Positions 1 to 12,411 of a stretch of 64,000 bases of DNA are shown piece by piece. The notes under the pieces were generated by a model, which did not search any database, was not told where the DNA came from, and was given only the letters and a program-made list of their open reading frames with translations. How positions within the stretch are numbered: the stretch's first letter is position 1; every line of letters begins with the position of its first letter. The stretch comes from Trichobilharzia regenti (taxonomy: Eukaryota; Platyhelminthes; Trematoda; Strigeidida; Schistosomatidae): contig OX235265.1 of assembly GCA_944472135.2 (NCBI GenBank), positions 53,703,112 to 53,767,111 of the forward strand. The letters are read 5' to 3'. A program made the position numbers and the translations under genes.

Positions 1-289
1 AGACTTAGTGTTATCTGTAAACCTTTGAATCCTTACAGATAAAACTGTACTTTTCTGGGCTTAGCTTTGTTTAGTACAGAAATGACTCGATTTTTAAAAT
101 CATTTATTTCTTAAATATAAGGGAAACTTCTGGTGTTACGTCACCAGTGTTATTTACGAAAGACAAAAATCAAGATTATTATTGTGAAGAATAAGTTTAA
201 TTGATATTCTCGAACAACGAAATACCAAAGAACACAAATCTGTAAATTTTGAAGCTACTTGATAACTCTAAATTATTTAAATTAATCCC
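1..289. other. No gene recognised; AT-rich DNA next to a PLE 3' end
   Basis: No open frame or RNA gene is visible. It lies just beyond the 3' end of the minus-strand PLE fragment and may be the rest of its tail or flank. Confidence 0.4.
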
Positions 290-1500
290 AGCGTGTTTAA
301 TAAAATCAAAACAAGATTTTTATGAACGTTTCGCTGTGTAAGACACAGCTTCTTCAGTGGATTTATTAGGATTTTTATTAATCATCAAAATGTATAGTCA
401 AAAATTTAAACATAAATTGAAGTGAGTTTATTTGAAGGTCATTTGTCCATGGACATTTTTACCAATAGAAATATGTAAGCAGTCATCATATATTTGTAAT
501 GACTAATGTCAAATTCTTATTGTGTATATTTTTCTATAGTTGATTTGTAAGGATTAGTTCTGTATGCGTGTGTGTGTATGTTATTTGTCATTTGGAAAGA
601 CGTCAGTTCACATGTGATAAACCTGATAATGCGTTCTTTAAAAGGTTATGGAGGCTCATAGAGTGTTTGTTGGTTTTTCATCTGTCTTGCTTCATTAGAG
701 TTTGCCATATAGGTGATAAGTCTATCCCTTCAATCCTATTCACTGCATTTGATGTGGTTAAAATGTGCAAGGCTTCAGAGGTCAATCTTTCTTTATGTGA
801 ATGAAATCCTCTTCCAAGAATTTCGATATTGTCGAAATCAATCTTATGTCCGCTGTCTATCGCATGCATTGCTAGAGCCGATCTTTTTCTAAACTTTTTA
901 GTTCGACTTCATTTCTAGGTGGACGTTTCGTGCATAGTCTATGTTGATTCACTCTGACCTTCACCTGCCTACTGCTCTCCCCTATATAGCGTGCATCACA
1001 TTCTGAACATTTTATCTTGTAGACACAATTACTTTGTGATATTTTGGGAACTATATCTTTGACATGCACCAGCGCTTTCTCTAGAGAATTAGAAAGTTTG
1101 ACATAGACTTTAATATTATATAAAGCAAATAGTCTTTGAAGTTGTTCAGCTGTGTCCTTTCGATATGGAATGGCTATCGTCGATAGCCAGGATTTTTCAG
1201 TTTTTTGTTTTCCCTTATGCTCCTTTCTATTGATAATATTATCTAGTAGCTTCTCAGGATAACCATTTCCAATCAAAATCTGTTCTATGTTGGATATCTC
1301 ATTCTCCATATCGTCATTATCTGTGATAAAATCGGAGTAAATTATCCAAATTTCAATCAAATTGGTATTATCACCGTATATTTAATTTACGATATTTAAA
1401 AAACGATATCATTCCGAAATCCCTTGTGATAAGAATTCGGGAAAAATTTTATCGATCTATGAAAGCATCCATTGTAGCATTTAGCGTGTTCCTTTGAGAA
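290..1500 (-). mobile_element. Penelope-like element, 5'-truncated, broken coding region
   Basis: Minus-strand remnant of the C-terminal half of a PLE polyprotein (reverse transcriptase followed by GIY-YIG endonuclease). The longest open stretch, 1360 to 872, contains the connector motif GNGYPEKLL and then the endonuclease core CVYKIKC-SECDARYIGESSR (the YIG of GIY-YIG, preceded by CxxC). A frame change near 870 leads to 869-678, with the PLE C-terminal pattern GHKIDFDNIEIL. Above 1360 the remnant continues to about 1500 with a stop. The RT palm is missing, so this is a 5'-truncated insertion. The 3' part contains, at 357-325 on the minus strand, a hairpin (AGCUGUGU / ACACAGC) followed by GAAAC, resembling a decayed hammerhead as known from PLE terminal repeats. 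Confidence 0.8.
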
Positions 1501-3592
1501 AGGACACATAAATGTAAATTAGCAATGCAACGTTATCAATATCGAATTAATAATATTGATGATAGTCTTAATATTCTTATATCCAAAGATCACCTAACTA
1601 CCATTACCCAATTATTCGAAGATCGAAAGTGTTTATTAATACCTATTACTTCATAAATATCTGAAAAGTTGTCTTTAAAAATGGTTTATAAGAGTAATAA
1701 TATACTTCTCCTATTCTGCTTTTGTCGCTTTTATGCTCAACATTCTATTTATATTACCTCATTATTCCCTACTATACTGATTTTCTCAATAATAAGTAGT
1801 CTTTCTGAAGCATTTCCACAGTCATTCATTTTGCATTTTTCAAAAGGTTTTATTTACAAAATTATTTTTGAACATGGGTAAACGTGGATGATCCTATGGA
1901 AAAGGAAGTATTTTATTTTTGTTAAGAAATGAATGTGCTTTTACTCATTAGCATAGTGGTTGATTTCCAAGGGTATTCACACCGTATTCTTCACATCGCA
2001 AAACTTGGGTTGTAATACTATCTTTGAATTTTGACGAAAATCCAGATAATGTAAAGCAGTACAGTCACCATTAAGATATACAGTTATTTAATCTTACAAT
2101 CTGTCACTGTAGAACAAAAAAGGGTACACAACTACAACCGTAAAGATCTTTTACATGCACAGAAGAATTTTATTTCATAAGTACATTAAATCATTAGGTT
2201 ATTTCGGTATTCTAAAATAAACTTTATGTACCACATTAATTACCTAGATGTGATTTTGAAAGTCTGATAGTAGGTGAGATTGGGTAATTGATCTGTGATG
2301 TACGAATGTACGAATTCTAAAATCAGCTCAAGAAGTCATCTATTTGGGTCATGACACTTAAGATATAAACCACATCTTTTGTGAAGAAAACATTTGATAG
2401 AAACTACAAGTTTCCAGACCGTAGGTGTTACGAACTTCCTGATATAAAATTCGATTTCCAAAAGTCATTATGGTGATGGCTTACTCAATATACACTTGAC
2501 TGTTTTGTGCCTCACAGCTAAACTTTAGTCAAAAATTTGACTGGGTGGTCCATGAACAAATGACAAAGATATTTATTACAGCACTGGAGATTTTTAACAA
2601 AACAATATATTTAAACAAGACAACATTTGGAAAAGTTAGTGGAAGCATTTCACGTTAATGTTTATGATCAGCTATTAACTGTCTAAAGTGATAATTAATA
2701 TAAGAAAACAAAAGAAACTGAACTTTAAAACCAAATCTCCAAAATAAAAACGGCTACATTTAAGAAATCATAGTTGGAACTGATTTCGATTTATGTACAA
2801 CAAAAAAAAGAATAATCTAGAAGCGTGACAAAAACTAAATATTGATTACAAATAATAAAGATAATAAAGTAGACATATAACGCAATGGGAATAAAATCGA
2901 TTCATTTGAAAGCACTGAGTGGCATTACTGATTGATACAGGAAAATATCTGGCAGATTACTAAGCGTAGTATATTGTGCAGCAGTCAGCTATATACTACA
3001 CTGTGGTTTTAGAACATGACTGATTGTTGATCTAAGCCATATAGAGAAATACTTTTTGGTCTTCTCTGGTTCACTTGATGGCCGAAAATTATGCTTACGA
3101 ATGATAGGTTATAAGGCTTAAAATCGATTATGGTGTATCAAATGCATTCATCTCTCATCTTCGTAATAAGCTATTTATTTATTTTAATTTACCCACCCAT
3201 TTTTTGATAATCCATAACTTCTGAGCATCGATCATTTCCGTCTTCGTGTCTCGAATTTTGCTAACCTCTGTTTAATGAAGGTAACTGTAAAAGCTTGAAA
3301 TAATCACTTACTGATATTGCTAAAGATTTAATTTAGTTCTGCACGAAAAGTACGGACTGATGAAGCAGCAATTGTAGAGTTGAGATGAACTTTTCACCCT
3401 TCTCTGTTTTTCTGAAATGAGTAAAGTAGTTTTTCTCAAATGATTATCAAGAAAAGAACCTATTGTACTACTACTAAAAGTGAGCGATATAAGTCGAATC
3501 TTAGCAATTTTTATCAGCATTAAAATGAACATAAAGTGAAAATGCCAAATATTATGTAAGCATTAATGTAAGTGTAGAACATGGGCACTGTG
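1501..3592. other. No gene recognised; unique AT-rich DNA
   Basis: Only short chance open frames (up to about 70 codons, AT-rich, without recognisable motifs or splice context) are present on either strand. No tRNA-like or retroelement signature was seen. Confidence 0.5.
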
Positions 3593-3735
3593 GTAGAATG
3601 GAATTCCATATTAGATAAGTTTATTTTAAATATCACACAGTGATGAAATATTAACGAATGCATAACGTTTAGAGCACAAATCATTGCTCATAATCATATC
3701 AATTTAGTCACATGGTTTCACAATTTGTTTTATAT

Positions 3736-4054
3736 ATATTTTCAAGTATTGGTTTTTGTGGGGAATTTGTTTGATTGGTTGAAGGATTCCATCATGAGCT
3801 GACATCAGTTAGAGAACCATTGAAAGACCTACGAGTACTGAACAGCTGTTTTTCGTCCTAGTTTGGGACTCCTAGGCAGGACGCACCCACCGCCAGGGTT
3901 CGAACCCTTCTGGTTACAAGGCGAGCTCGTAGACCATTAAACCACTGGGAGCCGATACGATGGCCCGTGAATTCTAACTTCTGCCAATTCATGACATAGC
4001 GCGACCACTTTGCAATGTCTTCTTCTATGAGTTACTGCCTCACCTTCAACCTGC
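3736..4054 (-). mobile_element. tRNA-like SINE with hammerhead remnant (Sm-alpha-like)
   Basis: On the minus strand an A-box-like TGGTTTAATGG and a B-box GGGTTCGAACCC (RNA polymerase III internal promoter) are followed by a hammerhead-like segment: stem II GUCCCAAACUAGGAC, GAAA, then CAGCUGU. The CUGAUGA core is degraded (CUGCCUAGG), so cleavage is not expected. Homologous copies lie at 31331-31640 and 55632-55915. The arrangement (Pol III boxes plus hammerhead, about 310 bp) matches the schistosome Sm-alpha retroposon class. Confidence 0.75.
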
Positions 4055-4400
4055 CGTGGCCTAATGGTCACGGCTTCCCACTAAAACCCCAGGCAACTGC
4101 TTGATTAGGGCTGGTCGTTAGTGAGCATCAGATTTTTTCTCTCTTTCTTTCTCTCTATCCACCTTCCACTTTCTATATTTCCGGTTTAGGAGTGATTACA
4201 TGCAAAACAGGATAGGACAGTGTGAGAGTATCAAAAAGTAACGTAGTTAGGTGGAGAGAGGGGTTAATCAACTAATCTTTAATTATCGGCTTAGTGCCGC
4301 ACACGGGCAGTCGGAATGACACAACGCCTATACCGGAGACATGGAAAGTGGTGACAAACGATAAGAGGAAGGTGGATAGAGAGAGAAAATATGTATAAGA
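4055..4400 (+). repeat. Second short repeat with A-box-like head and 17-bp inverted repeat
   Basis: It begins with GTGGCCTAATGGTCACGG, similar to a tRNA A-box region. It includes the 17-bp inverted repeat CTCTCTATCCACCTTCC (4153-4169) and its complement near 4370-4385. A pyrimidine-rich run lies at 4138-4160. No coding potential is seen. The family is not recognised. Confidence 0.4.
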
Positions 4401-4532
4401 CAAATTGTGAAACCATGTGACTAAATTGATATGATTATGAGCAATGATTTGTGCTCTAAACGTTATGCATTCGTTAATATTTCATCACTGTGTGATATTT
4501 AAAATAAACCTATCCAATATGGAATTATGCTA

Positions 4533-5090
4533 CAATATAAAAAAAATTCGAAACGTAATTTTCTGCTCATGGTCAAATTTCTAGTTTCCTTACCATTATT
4601 GCTTTTTGGATAGAAAAAATAGATTCTCAGAATCAGTTTATTTTAAATTTTTATCTAGATTAACAAATAAAAGGACAGAAAGAAATTTACTGTCAAAATG
4701 ATGACCAATAGTTTATCTTTCAGAAATATGAACCATTAAACGTGCAAGCGAAATCAGAATGAGACAGTCTTATGTTACCAAAACTAAACTGCTTATTGAT
4801 TGATAATAAAGTAGCAGTAATAATGGTAAGAGTAGAGAAGAAGCTTAACTAGTTCATTACATTAACCTAAACCAAGGAAAGGATGACATTTTCTCATATA
4901 GAAACACTAGGGTTGTTTTCTCGAATTCCCGTTGCCTCGGCTGTGTGTATAAGTCGAGTTCAAATTCCTTTAGAAAGGTTTGATGAGATGAGATAGGTTA
5001 CCTTGAAGCTCTTTTGCTGTCTACTTGGTGATCAGTTTTAATCAAATGAGGCAAAATAGAGCTTCTCATAGATTTCGCCTGTTATTGATG
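4533..5090. other. No gene recognised
   Basis: AT-rich single-copy-looking DNA. A weak B-box-like string (GAGTTCAAATTCC, 4957-4969) is present without a convincing A box, so no SINE is called. Confidence 0.4.
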
Positions 5091-5149
5091 ACGTATTTAC
5101 AACAGCTAACACGTAAATTTAATTATAAATTCACCGTGATTGGTTATAT

Positions 5150-6460
5150 ATATATATATATATATTATTGTATCCTTTAATTCCTAGAGGAACATAGGGC
5201 TTCAGCTGCGCATCTCCATTACCTTGTGTTTTCTGGCAACTTTTGCACCCCGCTCCAAGTCTGCCCACATGCTTTCATCTCCTCTTTACATAATTTCCTC
5301 CAAGTCACCCTTGCACTGACGACCAACTCGCCGCTTCCCTTTCGGGTTCCACTCGAGCGATGGCTTGTCTAGTGATGTCACTTGATGGTTTCCTCAGCGT
5401 GTGGCCAATCCATCTCCATTTATTCCTGCCTATTTGTTTCACAATCGGTTCCTGGTTGGTTCGCTCATTGCCAGAGATCCCTGTTGCTGATCTTTTCTGG
5501 CCGGCCATCTGATCTTGAGTATTGAGCGAAGTCAACTGTTAATGAAGGTCTGAAGTTTGTTTGAGGTGCTCTTTATGACACGCTGGCCAAGTCTCTGATC
5601 CGTATAGTAGCACTGACTTTACATTGGAGTTGAAAATCCGGATCTTATTTTTGATTCTGAGTGCTGTTGACCTCCACACAGATTTGAGAGTAATGAAAGC
5701 TTGTCTTGTTTTTCCAATTCTAGCTTTGATACCCTCGTCAGTTCCGCCTGTAGTTGAAACGATGCTTCCTAGGTAGGTGAAGGAGGTTGTTTCTTTCAGG
5801 TTCCTCCCATTCATGCTGGCTGATTGTTGTCTGTTGTTGTTGTTGATGTTGGCCAGGAATCTTCATCACCTACCTCTGTTTTCTCTATGTTCACTTGAAG
5901 TCCTATCTTTGATGCTTCTTCTGCCAACTTGTTGCTTTTCACTTGCATATCTTCCAGTTTGTGGGAAATCAGACATATATCATCGGCGAAGTTCAGATCC
6001 TCTAAGTATTTTGTGTGAGTCCATTTTATGCTTGTTTTCTCATCGCCCGTTGTCTGTCGTATTATCCAATCTACTGCGATCAGGAAAATCATTGGCGATA
6101 TTATGTAGCCTTGTCTCAATCCCGTCTTCACTTCGAAGGATTCCATAAGTTTCCTGTTGTGGATTACTTGGTATTCAGCAGTATCGTAAAACTGTTGGAT
6201 GAGATGTATAATTGTCGATGGGACCCCGTAGTAGCGAAGTAGTTGCCAAATCACCTCTCGATCGACGCTGTCCGCTGAAGTCCTTTTCAAAGTCGATGAA
6301 GTTGAGATAGAGAGGTGACTTCCATTTTTGCAAGCTTTGTTCAATGATGATCCGTAGAGTGGCGATTTGATCAATACATGATTTGTTTCTCCTGAATCCG
6401 GCCTGTTCCGGTCATCCAGAGCTTGTTTGATTCTCTCCAGAATGATGCGGCTTATATATA
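5150..6460 (-). pseudogene. RTE-clade LINE, 5'-truncated reverse transcriptase remnant
   Basis: Minus-strand remains of a LINE reverse transcriptase. From 6450 downwards it reads ILERIKQALDDR (RT motif 1), DSVDREVIWQLLRYYGVPS (palm), GLRQG-YIISPMIFLI (thumb-side motif) and YLEDLNFADDICLISHKLED, which holds the FADD catalytic Asp pair. A frame change near 5811 leads to SFTYLGSIVSTTGG and NSNVKSVLLYGSETW, and another leads to [20 protein letters not shown] near 5430-5370. The C-terminal [11 protein letters not shown] block is typical of schistosome RTE elements (SR/Perere type). The endonuclease half is absent. The 3' end has GGAACATAGGGCTTCAGC and a (TA)n tail at 5143-5166. Several frameshifts make it non-functional. 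Confidence 0.9.
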
Positions 6461-7139
6461 TATTATGCGTATTAGAGTAAAACCGAATGAAGGTGTAACT
6501 GAAAACATTTCTCACTTATATATCTTGCTTTCATTATAAAAAGTTCAGGTAATAGAGTACATACAAACTGATTGCTGGCTTCTAACCAACTTATAAAACT
6601 CAGTAGTCGTCAGGTTAGTACACTCAAAATCAAATGAGAAAACAGGAAGCAGACAACGAAAAGTATATTGGTTGATAGCATTTAGCATATCATTTATCGG
6701 ATTATGGAGGAAACAAAATGATCATATAGCCAAGTCACACTGTTTAAGTGAAAAACGAATTCATCAATTCACATAGACCTTTGCAAAATAGTACCAGTCA
6801 TCAGTTTTGTCTGGCCTTGTAAATGAACTCTACCAAATTCACACATGGAGTGAAAGTACTTCACCGGCGTGTACCTTACTAGAACAACCTCGCCAAGTTT
6901 ACTGACCAATGCGAAATCCAGAAAAGGGGTATAGTTTGGGAGCGGTGTTAGCGCCCCTCCCCAAGAAAGTCACCTTAATCGCTACAGAAACTTCAATGTA
7001 CAGAAGAAGCATCAATAATAAACTTATTGTCCGGTGGAATTAGAAAGACGAAATGATGCGTGATGTTGAAAGCCTTTAGACGATGTTTCTTCTTCCTATG
7101 AAAGTAAAAATAATCATACAGACGTCACATAACCCTAAG
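6461..7139. other. No gene recognised between two LINE remains
   Basis: 6461-6530 belongs to an older repeat interrupted by the LINE insertion (compare 20820-20960). The rest shows no coding or RNA signature. Confidence 0.4.
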
Positions 7140-8430
7140 ATGTTCGAAGCTTGATAAAGCGCTCAAATTGACAGAGAAATGAGGAAATACAGTATAGCAG
7201 TACTTGGAATCTGTGACACCAGATGGAAGGAAGGTGAACTGTCCAAAATGTTAAATGGAGAGCCAGTAATCCACCTCAGTTATCCAGATGAAACACACTG
7301 AGGCAGTAGTTACCATGATGTTACCAACAGTGTCCATCCAAAGCTCCTATGCATGGGGAACTAATCTTCTCTAGGGTAGTAACATCAACATTCCATTCAA
7401 AAAGTGAAAAATTATAATTACAAATGCTGCACTTCTACAAACAACGTACATAAAGGGAAGAGGGAGGAATCCTACAGACAACAGCAAATGGTAATGGACA
7501 AGACTCCAAATGGCAACATCCGAATCTTAATGGGTGCTAGGAAGGATAAAAGACAATTCTATGACACATTGGCAACTGAAGCAGAACAGGCTGTAGGTAA
7601 GAAGGAACTCAAAACAGTATAGCCAATAACCAGGTCACTATTCAGGAAGGGATCAACAGAGGTGAAGCCAATGAAAGATAGTGAAGGGAACCTAACTGCT
7701 GAAGAAGAGGAACAAAGAAAGTAATGGGCTCGTCACTTCAAAGGACTCCATAACCAGCTACCACCTACAATGCTTGCAGAAACGCAATCAACAACCACAG
7801 AGATGTCAGTGAACACAAATCTTCTGACAAAAGTAGAAGTCTTGAATACAATAAAGCTATTGAAAACCTGAAAGGTAGCAGTATCAGACAGAATTCCTTT
7901 GAAAGCACGGAACGTGGATCCAGAGATCTCTACAGACGACCTCACATCACTATTACATAAAGTTTGGAAGGAAGAAATAATAGTGAGCAGTTTATCTCAA
8001 GCAATAATTTATTATGGAGAATGGAATTTCCAGGCACCTATGCAAATACTAGCGTGGAATCATGATCCTATCAACATCAAGCAGTGACATCTTGGAGAGA
8101 CTAAAGGATGCTGTGGATGCAAGACTTCACCTGGAGCAAGCTGGATTCAAGAAAAGCAAATCATATGTGGATAAGAACGCAACGCTATGCCTCATCATTG
8201 AACAGCGTACGGAATGGCAGTCAAATCTTCTACCTCGGCTTCATCGGCTTTGCAGAAAGCCGTCAACAGCATTGACAGTGAAGTGAATCGGAAACTGCTC
8301 CAACACTCCAGAGCGTCCCGAATATTTATGAAACTCATTTAATAGCTGTATAATGATGCCGCTTTTCAAAAGCTAAGAACTGTTTTGAAATTTTCAGCAG
8401 CTAACAAAATGTCGAAGGTATGAAAGAAAC
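7140..8430 (+). pseudogene. RTE-like LINE remnant: endonuclease, linker, start of RT
   Basis: Plus-strand degraded LINE. Near 7165-7300 it reads REMRKYSIAVLGICDTRWKE, the N-terminal apurinic endonuclease motif of RTE elements, then stops. 7404-7720 and 7890-8050 carry the linker before the RT (EGNLTAEEEEQRK, then EVLNTIKLLK). 8085-8290 reads ILERLKDAVDARLHLEQAGF, RT motif 1, and soon afterwards, in another frame, IDSEVNRKLLQHSRAS, the palm beginning. The copy ends before the catalytic FADD. Many stops and frameshifts are present. Codon drift suggests it is older than the 59.8-63.3 kb copy. Confidence 0.75.
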
Positions 8431-10009
8431 GGGTGAAGAAGTACTCATAATTTACTTGTCATACTTCCTATAGGTCATGGAAAACGATAAACAAAATAAA
8501 TTAGGTTAAATATCTTGAGTAATAACTAAATTGTTTAAATAGACCACCAGCTCAACCAAATCTCTTAAACATTAGCTATTTAATAGATACCTTCAATATG
8601 TGAATAATATAATAGATAATGTTAGCACTCTGTAGAGATGTGTATTGTTTGACATTTTCCATGCTTTGATTGTAATATATTATTAGCAATTTTTCATTTT
8701 TCACCACTCTTACATATTCTGATCGTTTGAATAAAACTGAATTGGTAATAAAACAATATCTTTGCGTATTTTCACCTTACCTGGTTGTCTCACAAGGGAA
8801 AACACACTATCCAAACACTACAAATCTATTTCCAGTAGAAGTTAACATAAGTAGTAACATATTCTTTGTCACCGTAATTATGGTACCTGTTTAAATTATG
8901 AGAATTTGAAAAGAAAAGAACAAACTGAATGACTGAGTTAGTGACGCACACATTTATCATGAAAATCCCATGCGTAATAGTGAGTAGAAACAAGACGGTC
9001 GATGAGTAAAATTATAATTTAAAATAAAATCAGAAGGAAATGTTGAACAACCATGTTTTTTAAGGGATTTCGCAGAAACTATTGTCATGTCAAACACAAA
9101 TGAAGAAAATGTTCTTGTCTTGATGACAAGAGTTAGTGTACTGTGAATTTCGCGTCGAAATTAATGTTTTGTTTAACGATAGTCAAACCGACGATAAATA
9201 ATTATTTAGTACCAGTCTACACTGAAATAATGATATCAAAACATCATAGTATCTACAGGAGTTTACATTTTTTAGAAATAAGAAAGTAAGGGTATGTCTT
9301 AGATTAGCTTTTCTGATTATTAACATATGCAAAACCGCCTAGCTCTAAGGTATGAGGAATGTAACAGCAAAACAGAAACATAACATGAAAAATTTTAATT
9401 GATTAAATTAGAAGAAGACTCACGTACTTGTGTTGCATAACTTTTTCTAGCAGACTGCCTAATGTCACAAAAAGGCTCAGATGTCTACTAATAACTTTTG
9501 GGCTTGTAAACTGTGTGCATCCGCGATACATCGGTTTTAGATGATAACTTTCAGTTTCTTGGAGTTCATCAGCAACTTATGTCTATAGATTCTAGACAAC
9601 AAATTTATACCATAAGAGTGAGAAGTTCACTTGCAGACTTGAGACTTGTTACCTAATTTATGTTTTTTTCATTAGTAGGTTAATTCAAGAGAAAAATAAA
9701 AGGGGTGTCACATTTTACCAGATGCATTTCGCAGCAATTGCTGTTAGATTAGAAATGAAGGAGGACTTAATTTAAGGCAATCAACTTACGGAAGTATTCT
9801 GAAAGACTTTTTTCAGAAGGATGTTGTTAAGCAATCATTGATCACAGATAGGAGCTACCATAACAAGCTGGTCGGGCTGGAATTCACCAGTGACGTGCTG
9901 GGTGGAACGAATGCTTCTACAAGTAAGACAGATAGACAAGACAACTTGATAGCGGTTAGAAAAAAAGTAGTTACAACAATATGGTAATTTTTTACTCTAT
10001 GTTGTAAGT
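8431..10009. other. No gene recognised; AT-rich DNA
   Basis: Both strands show only short unremarkable open frames. No repeat shared with other parts of the window was noticed. Confidence 0.45.
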
Positions 10010-11275
10010 TTGAAAGGAAGCCAACTCTTCTGACTTTCTGCTCTATAGAGGAGCGGCTGAGAGACTGTGTGCTCCGGCCTTCCCTATAGGGATTTGAAGC
10101 CGGTGGTAAGATTTTATGTAGGAGTAAAACTGCACCAGCTCCTCAGACAAGTGGACTGTGTGCAACTGACCACAATGATTTTTCTTCTGGACCCTGCGGT
10201 CCTGAAACACTAAACCCTTTTGGCCTAAGAAAAGTGGATTAAAAAAATCAAATTCGATGGTATGGGAGACCAAGAAGCAGAAGCCTGTGACACTTTTCTG
10301 TGACTAAACTGAATTTTTTGTTCCTCATTTACATTCATCTTCTTGCTTCCAAACCGCTAATACTATTTCTTGGGCAGATTCTTCACTTTCTCTTAACTTT
10401 GTAACAATTGTCGGGGGTGGGTGCCTTGCGCTGCGGGTTGACCACCCCTCCGTACACCTCTTGAAATGCTCCCATATGACCGGGCGTCTTACATAGCCTC
10501 TCCTGAGGAAGTCTTACTCACTGCCTTCACGTGGCGGAGGTGTTTTTCACAGAAGTGAGAGGGCAAAAGCGGATGCCCGGCGCTCTTCACCTGGTTGACT
10601 GTCCATTGGATGACAGGGGGAGATGGCTAAACCCTGATTCCAAACCTCCAACAACTGGCGTATAAAGCTCACCGGAGCTCACCGGCAGACGTATGGACAA
10701 AGGGCTTATTGGATGCCCTGGATGTCTGGCCCCATTCAAAAAGGCGTATGAACCGGACTCCGGTCACCGGCTGCCAATGGATAGTGGACTCCCTACTCCA
10801 CTCCTACTGCCTTGTAGGTCACACTTGGTTGTGTAAAGGCTAGAGCTGCACTCTCAAACAAAAGGCCGAGCGATGCTGGGGACATCACTCGTACCTAACT
10901 CCCATGAAACTTCATGAACTCTCTACAACATCAACCAAATTCTAGTACTGGTCCAACAACGTCGCCTTCGGTGGTTTGGCCATGTTCTGCGCCGACCAGA
11001 TGACGATCTGGTCAAATCAGTTCTAAATCCCTCGCCATTTCCATCTTGGCGATGTCGCAGGGGTGGACAGCTGAAAACATGGCTTGGTACAGTCAAGGCT
11101 GATATGAAGTGCCTGGGCTACAAACCGTTTACGGACTCCGTCTGTGGAACAGGAATTGGATAACCCTGTCGCAAAACCTTGCATCAGACCGCCGCGCCTG
11201 GGCAGCAATGATTCGAGATGTTCATGAAGCCGGCTCATCCTCCCGTAGGAGATAGCCGAAGTAAAGTAAAGTAAT
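10010..11275 (+). mobile_element. Internally deleted non-LTR element (5' region fused to ORF2 tail)
   Basis: A GC-richer block with two parts. 10010-10910 is non-coding and looks like LINE 5' region. 10940-11250 encodes, with a frameshift, the end of a LINE ORF2: VQQRRLRWFGHVLRRPDDDL, then RCRRGGQLKTWLGTVKADMK, and in the next frame DRRAWAAMIRDVHEAGSSSR. The RLRWFGHVLRRP block is the C-terminal signature of schistosome LINEs. No endonuclease or RT core lies between the parts. It ends in an AGTAAAGTAAAGTAA tail at about 11261-11274, typical of LINE 3' microsatellite tails. Read as a non-autonomous deletion derivative. The join of the two parts as one element is an inference. Confidence 0.6.
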
Positions 11276-11684
11276 TTATGAAGTAAAACAAGAGAAGCCC
11301 TATTCACAGTTTCTCGAAAGCTCGCAGACAACTTCAAATTTGAAGCCTACATGTGCAGAAATTATGATTATTTCTGACAGCTATATGTGTTAGTTTGATT
11401 TATTCAAACGTGGTATTCACTCTCAGCTGGATACATAATTTAAACGGTCCAGAGAAGCAACAGGATGTTTAGTAACTAGAATTAGACTAAATAATATTTT
11501 TGGAGTGTGTCATTTAGTTATGAGCATATGAATCCTGTTCCTATTGTATAATAGAGTGTTTATTGATGCAGATTTCTAAGTGAATCACGCTGATAAAAGG
11601 CACACCCACACGATGCAAAACAAGTTAACAGATGAGACGAATTAAAGTCTAAATATCTATTAGAAGCCTGTTAAGGCAGGCTTA

Positions 11685-12411
11685 GTGAAGTATCTAACAA
11701 ACCGAGCCATAGCACTAAGTAGAACAAGAAAAGACCCTAATGGCGACATAAAACAGATAGAAGAAGCGTTGGTGTTGAATAGCTATCTTATAAAATTCAT
11801 TAGGAAGATCAGTAAAGGCCAAGAACAAAATAAAAATAATTGTGGAACTAGTAATGATAACATAATTAAGAGAGAATATAAGTCATCCAGTGTTATACCA
11901 TATAAGGAGGGGACATCTGAGACCCTACGTAGGATTCTTAATAAAGCAGGAATTAGGGTGGCATTCAAACTTACAAACTCACTCAAAGACAAGCTGTGTA
12001 GGTTAAAGGATCCTGTTGACCCAATTAGACAAAACAATATAATTTACAAAATACCCTGCAATGACTGTGAGGTCAACTACATAGGTCAAACTAGTAGGTC
12101 AGGGGTAGTCAGATTATCAGAACATAGGAAGGAATTTAGCTAGGCGAAGAATGGTTGACCCTGAAAAGATAAGTAGTTTAGAAAAATGCTCAGCTATTGC
12201 ACTTCACGCATTAACACACAACCACGCAATAGGGTGGGATAGAGTTAAAATTCTAAAAAGTAAAATAGGTGGGTGGAAAGAAAGGTTGATTACGGAATCC
12301 TGGTTCATCGAGTCTACACCCAACACATACAACAGAAATGACTCAATGCAAATACCAGAAATATGGAAGATATTATTACCGCCGGTCAAATCAGAAGAGG
12401 ATAATAAATAA
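11685..12411 (+). pseudogene. PLE endonuclease-domain coding remnant
   Basis: 5'-truncated PLE polyprotein end. The first frame (to about 12143) has KEGTSETLRRIL, NKAGIRVAFKLTNSLKDKL, then NIIYKIPCNDCEVNYIGQTS, which is the CxxC plus YIG core of a GIY-YIG endonuclease. A one-base frame change at about 12135 (RLSEHRKEF) switches to a second frame with HALTHNHAIGWDRVKILKS, the PLE C-terminal GHxxxWDxVKIL pattern, ending at a stop at 12409-12411. From 11930 onward this copy is repeated in inverted orientation at 49088-50277. Confidence 0.85.

Larger units (their letters stand above)
3593..4532. repeat. PLE terminal modules in inverted orientation enclosing SINEs
   Basis: The arms 3593-3727 and 4401-4532 are nearly perfect reverse complements of about 130 bp. 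Each carries the module found at the 3' end of local PLE copies (TATGATTATGAGCAA, then a GCTCTAAACGTT-type segment, then a conserved ACACAGTG-type box and an AATAAA-like stretch). No PLE coding sequence remains between the arms; the interval holds two tRNA-like short repeats instead. It is read as a PLE-derived foldback that received later insertions, or was itself moved. Confidence 0.7.

Noticed and set aside
1669..1881. 70-codon plus-strand open frame
   Set aside because: Composition is that of AT-rich non-coding DNA, with no motif or splice context.
4940..4980. B-box-like GAGTTCAAATTCC as a SINE
   Set aside because: No A box at the right distance and no matching body or tail elsewhere in the window.
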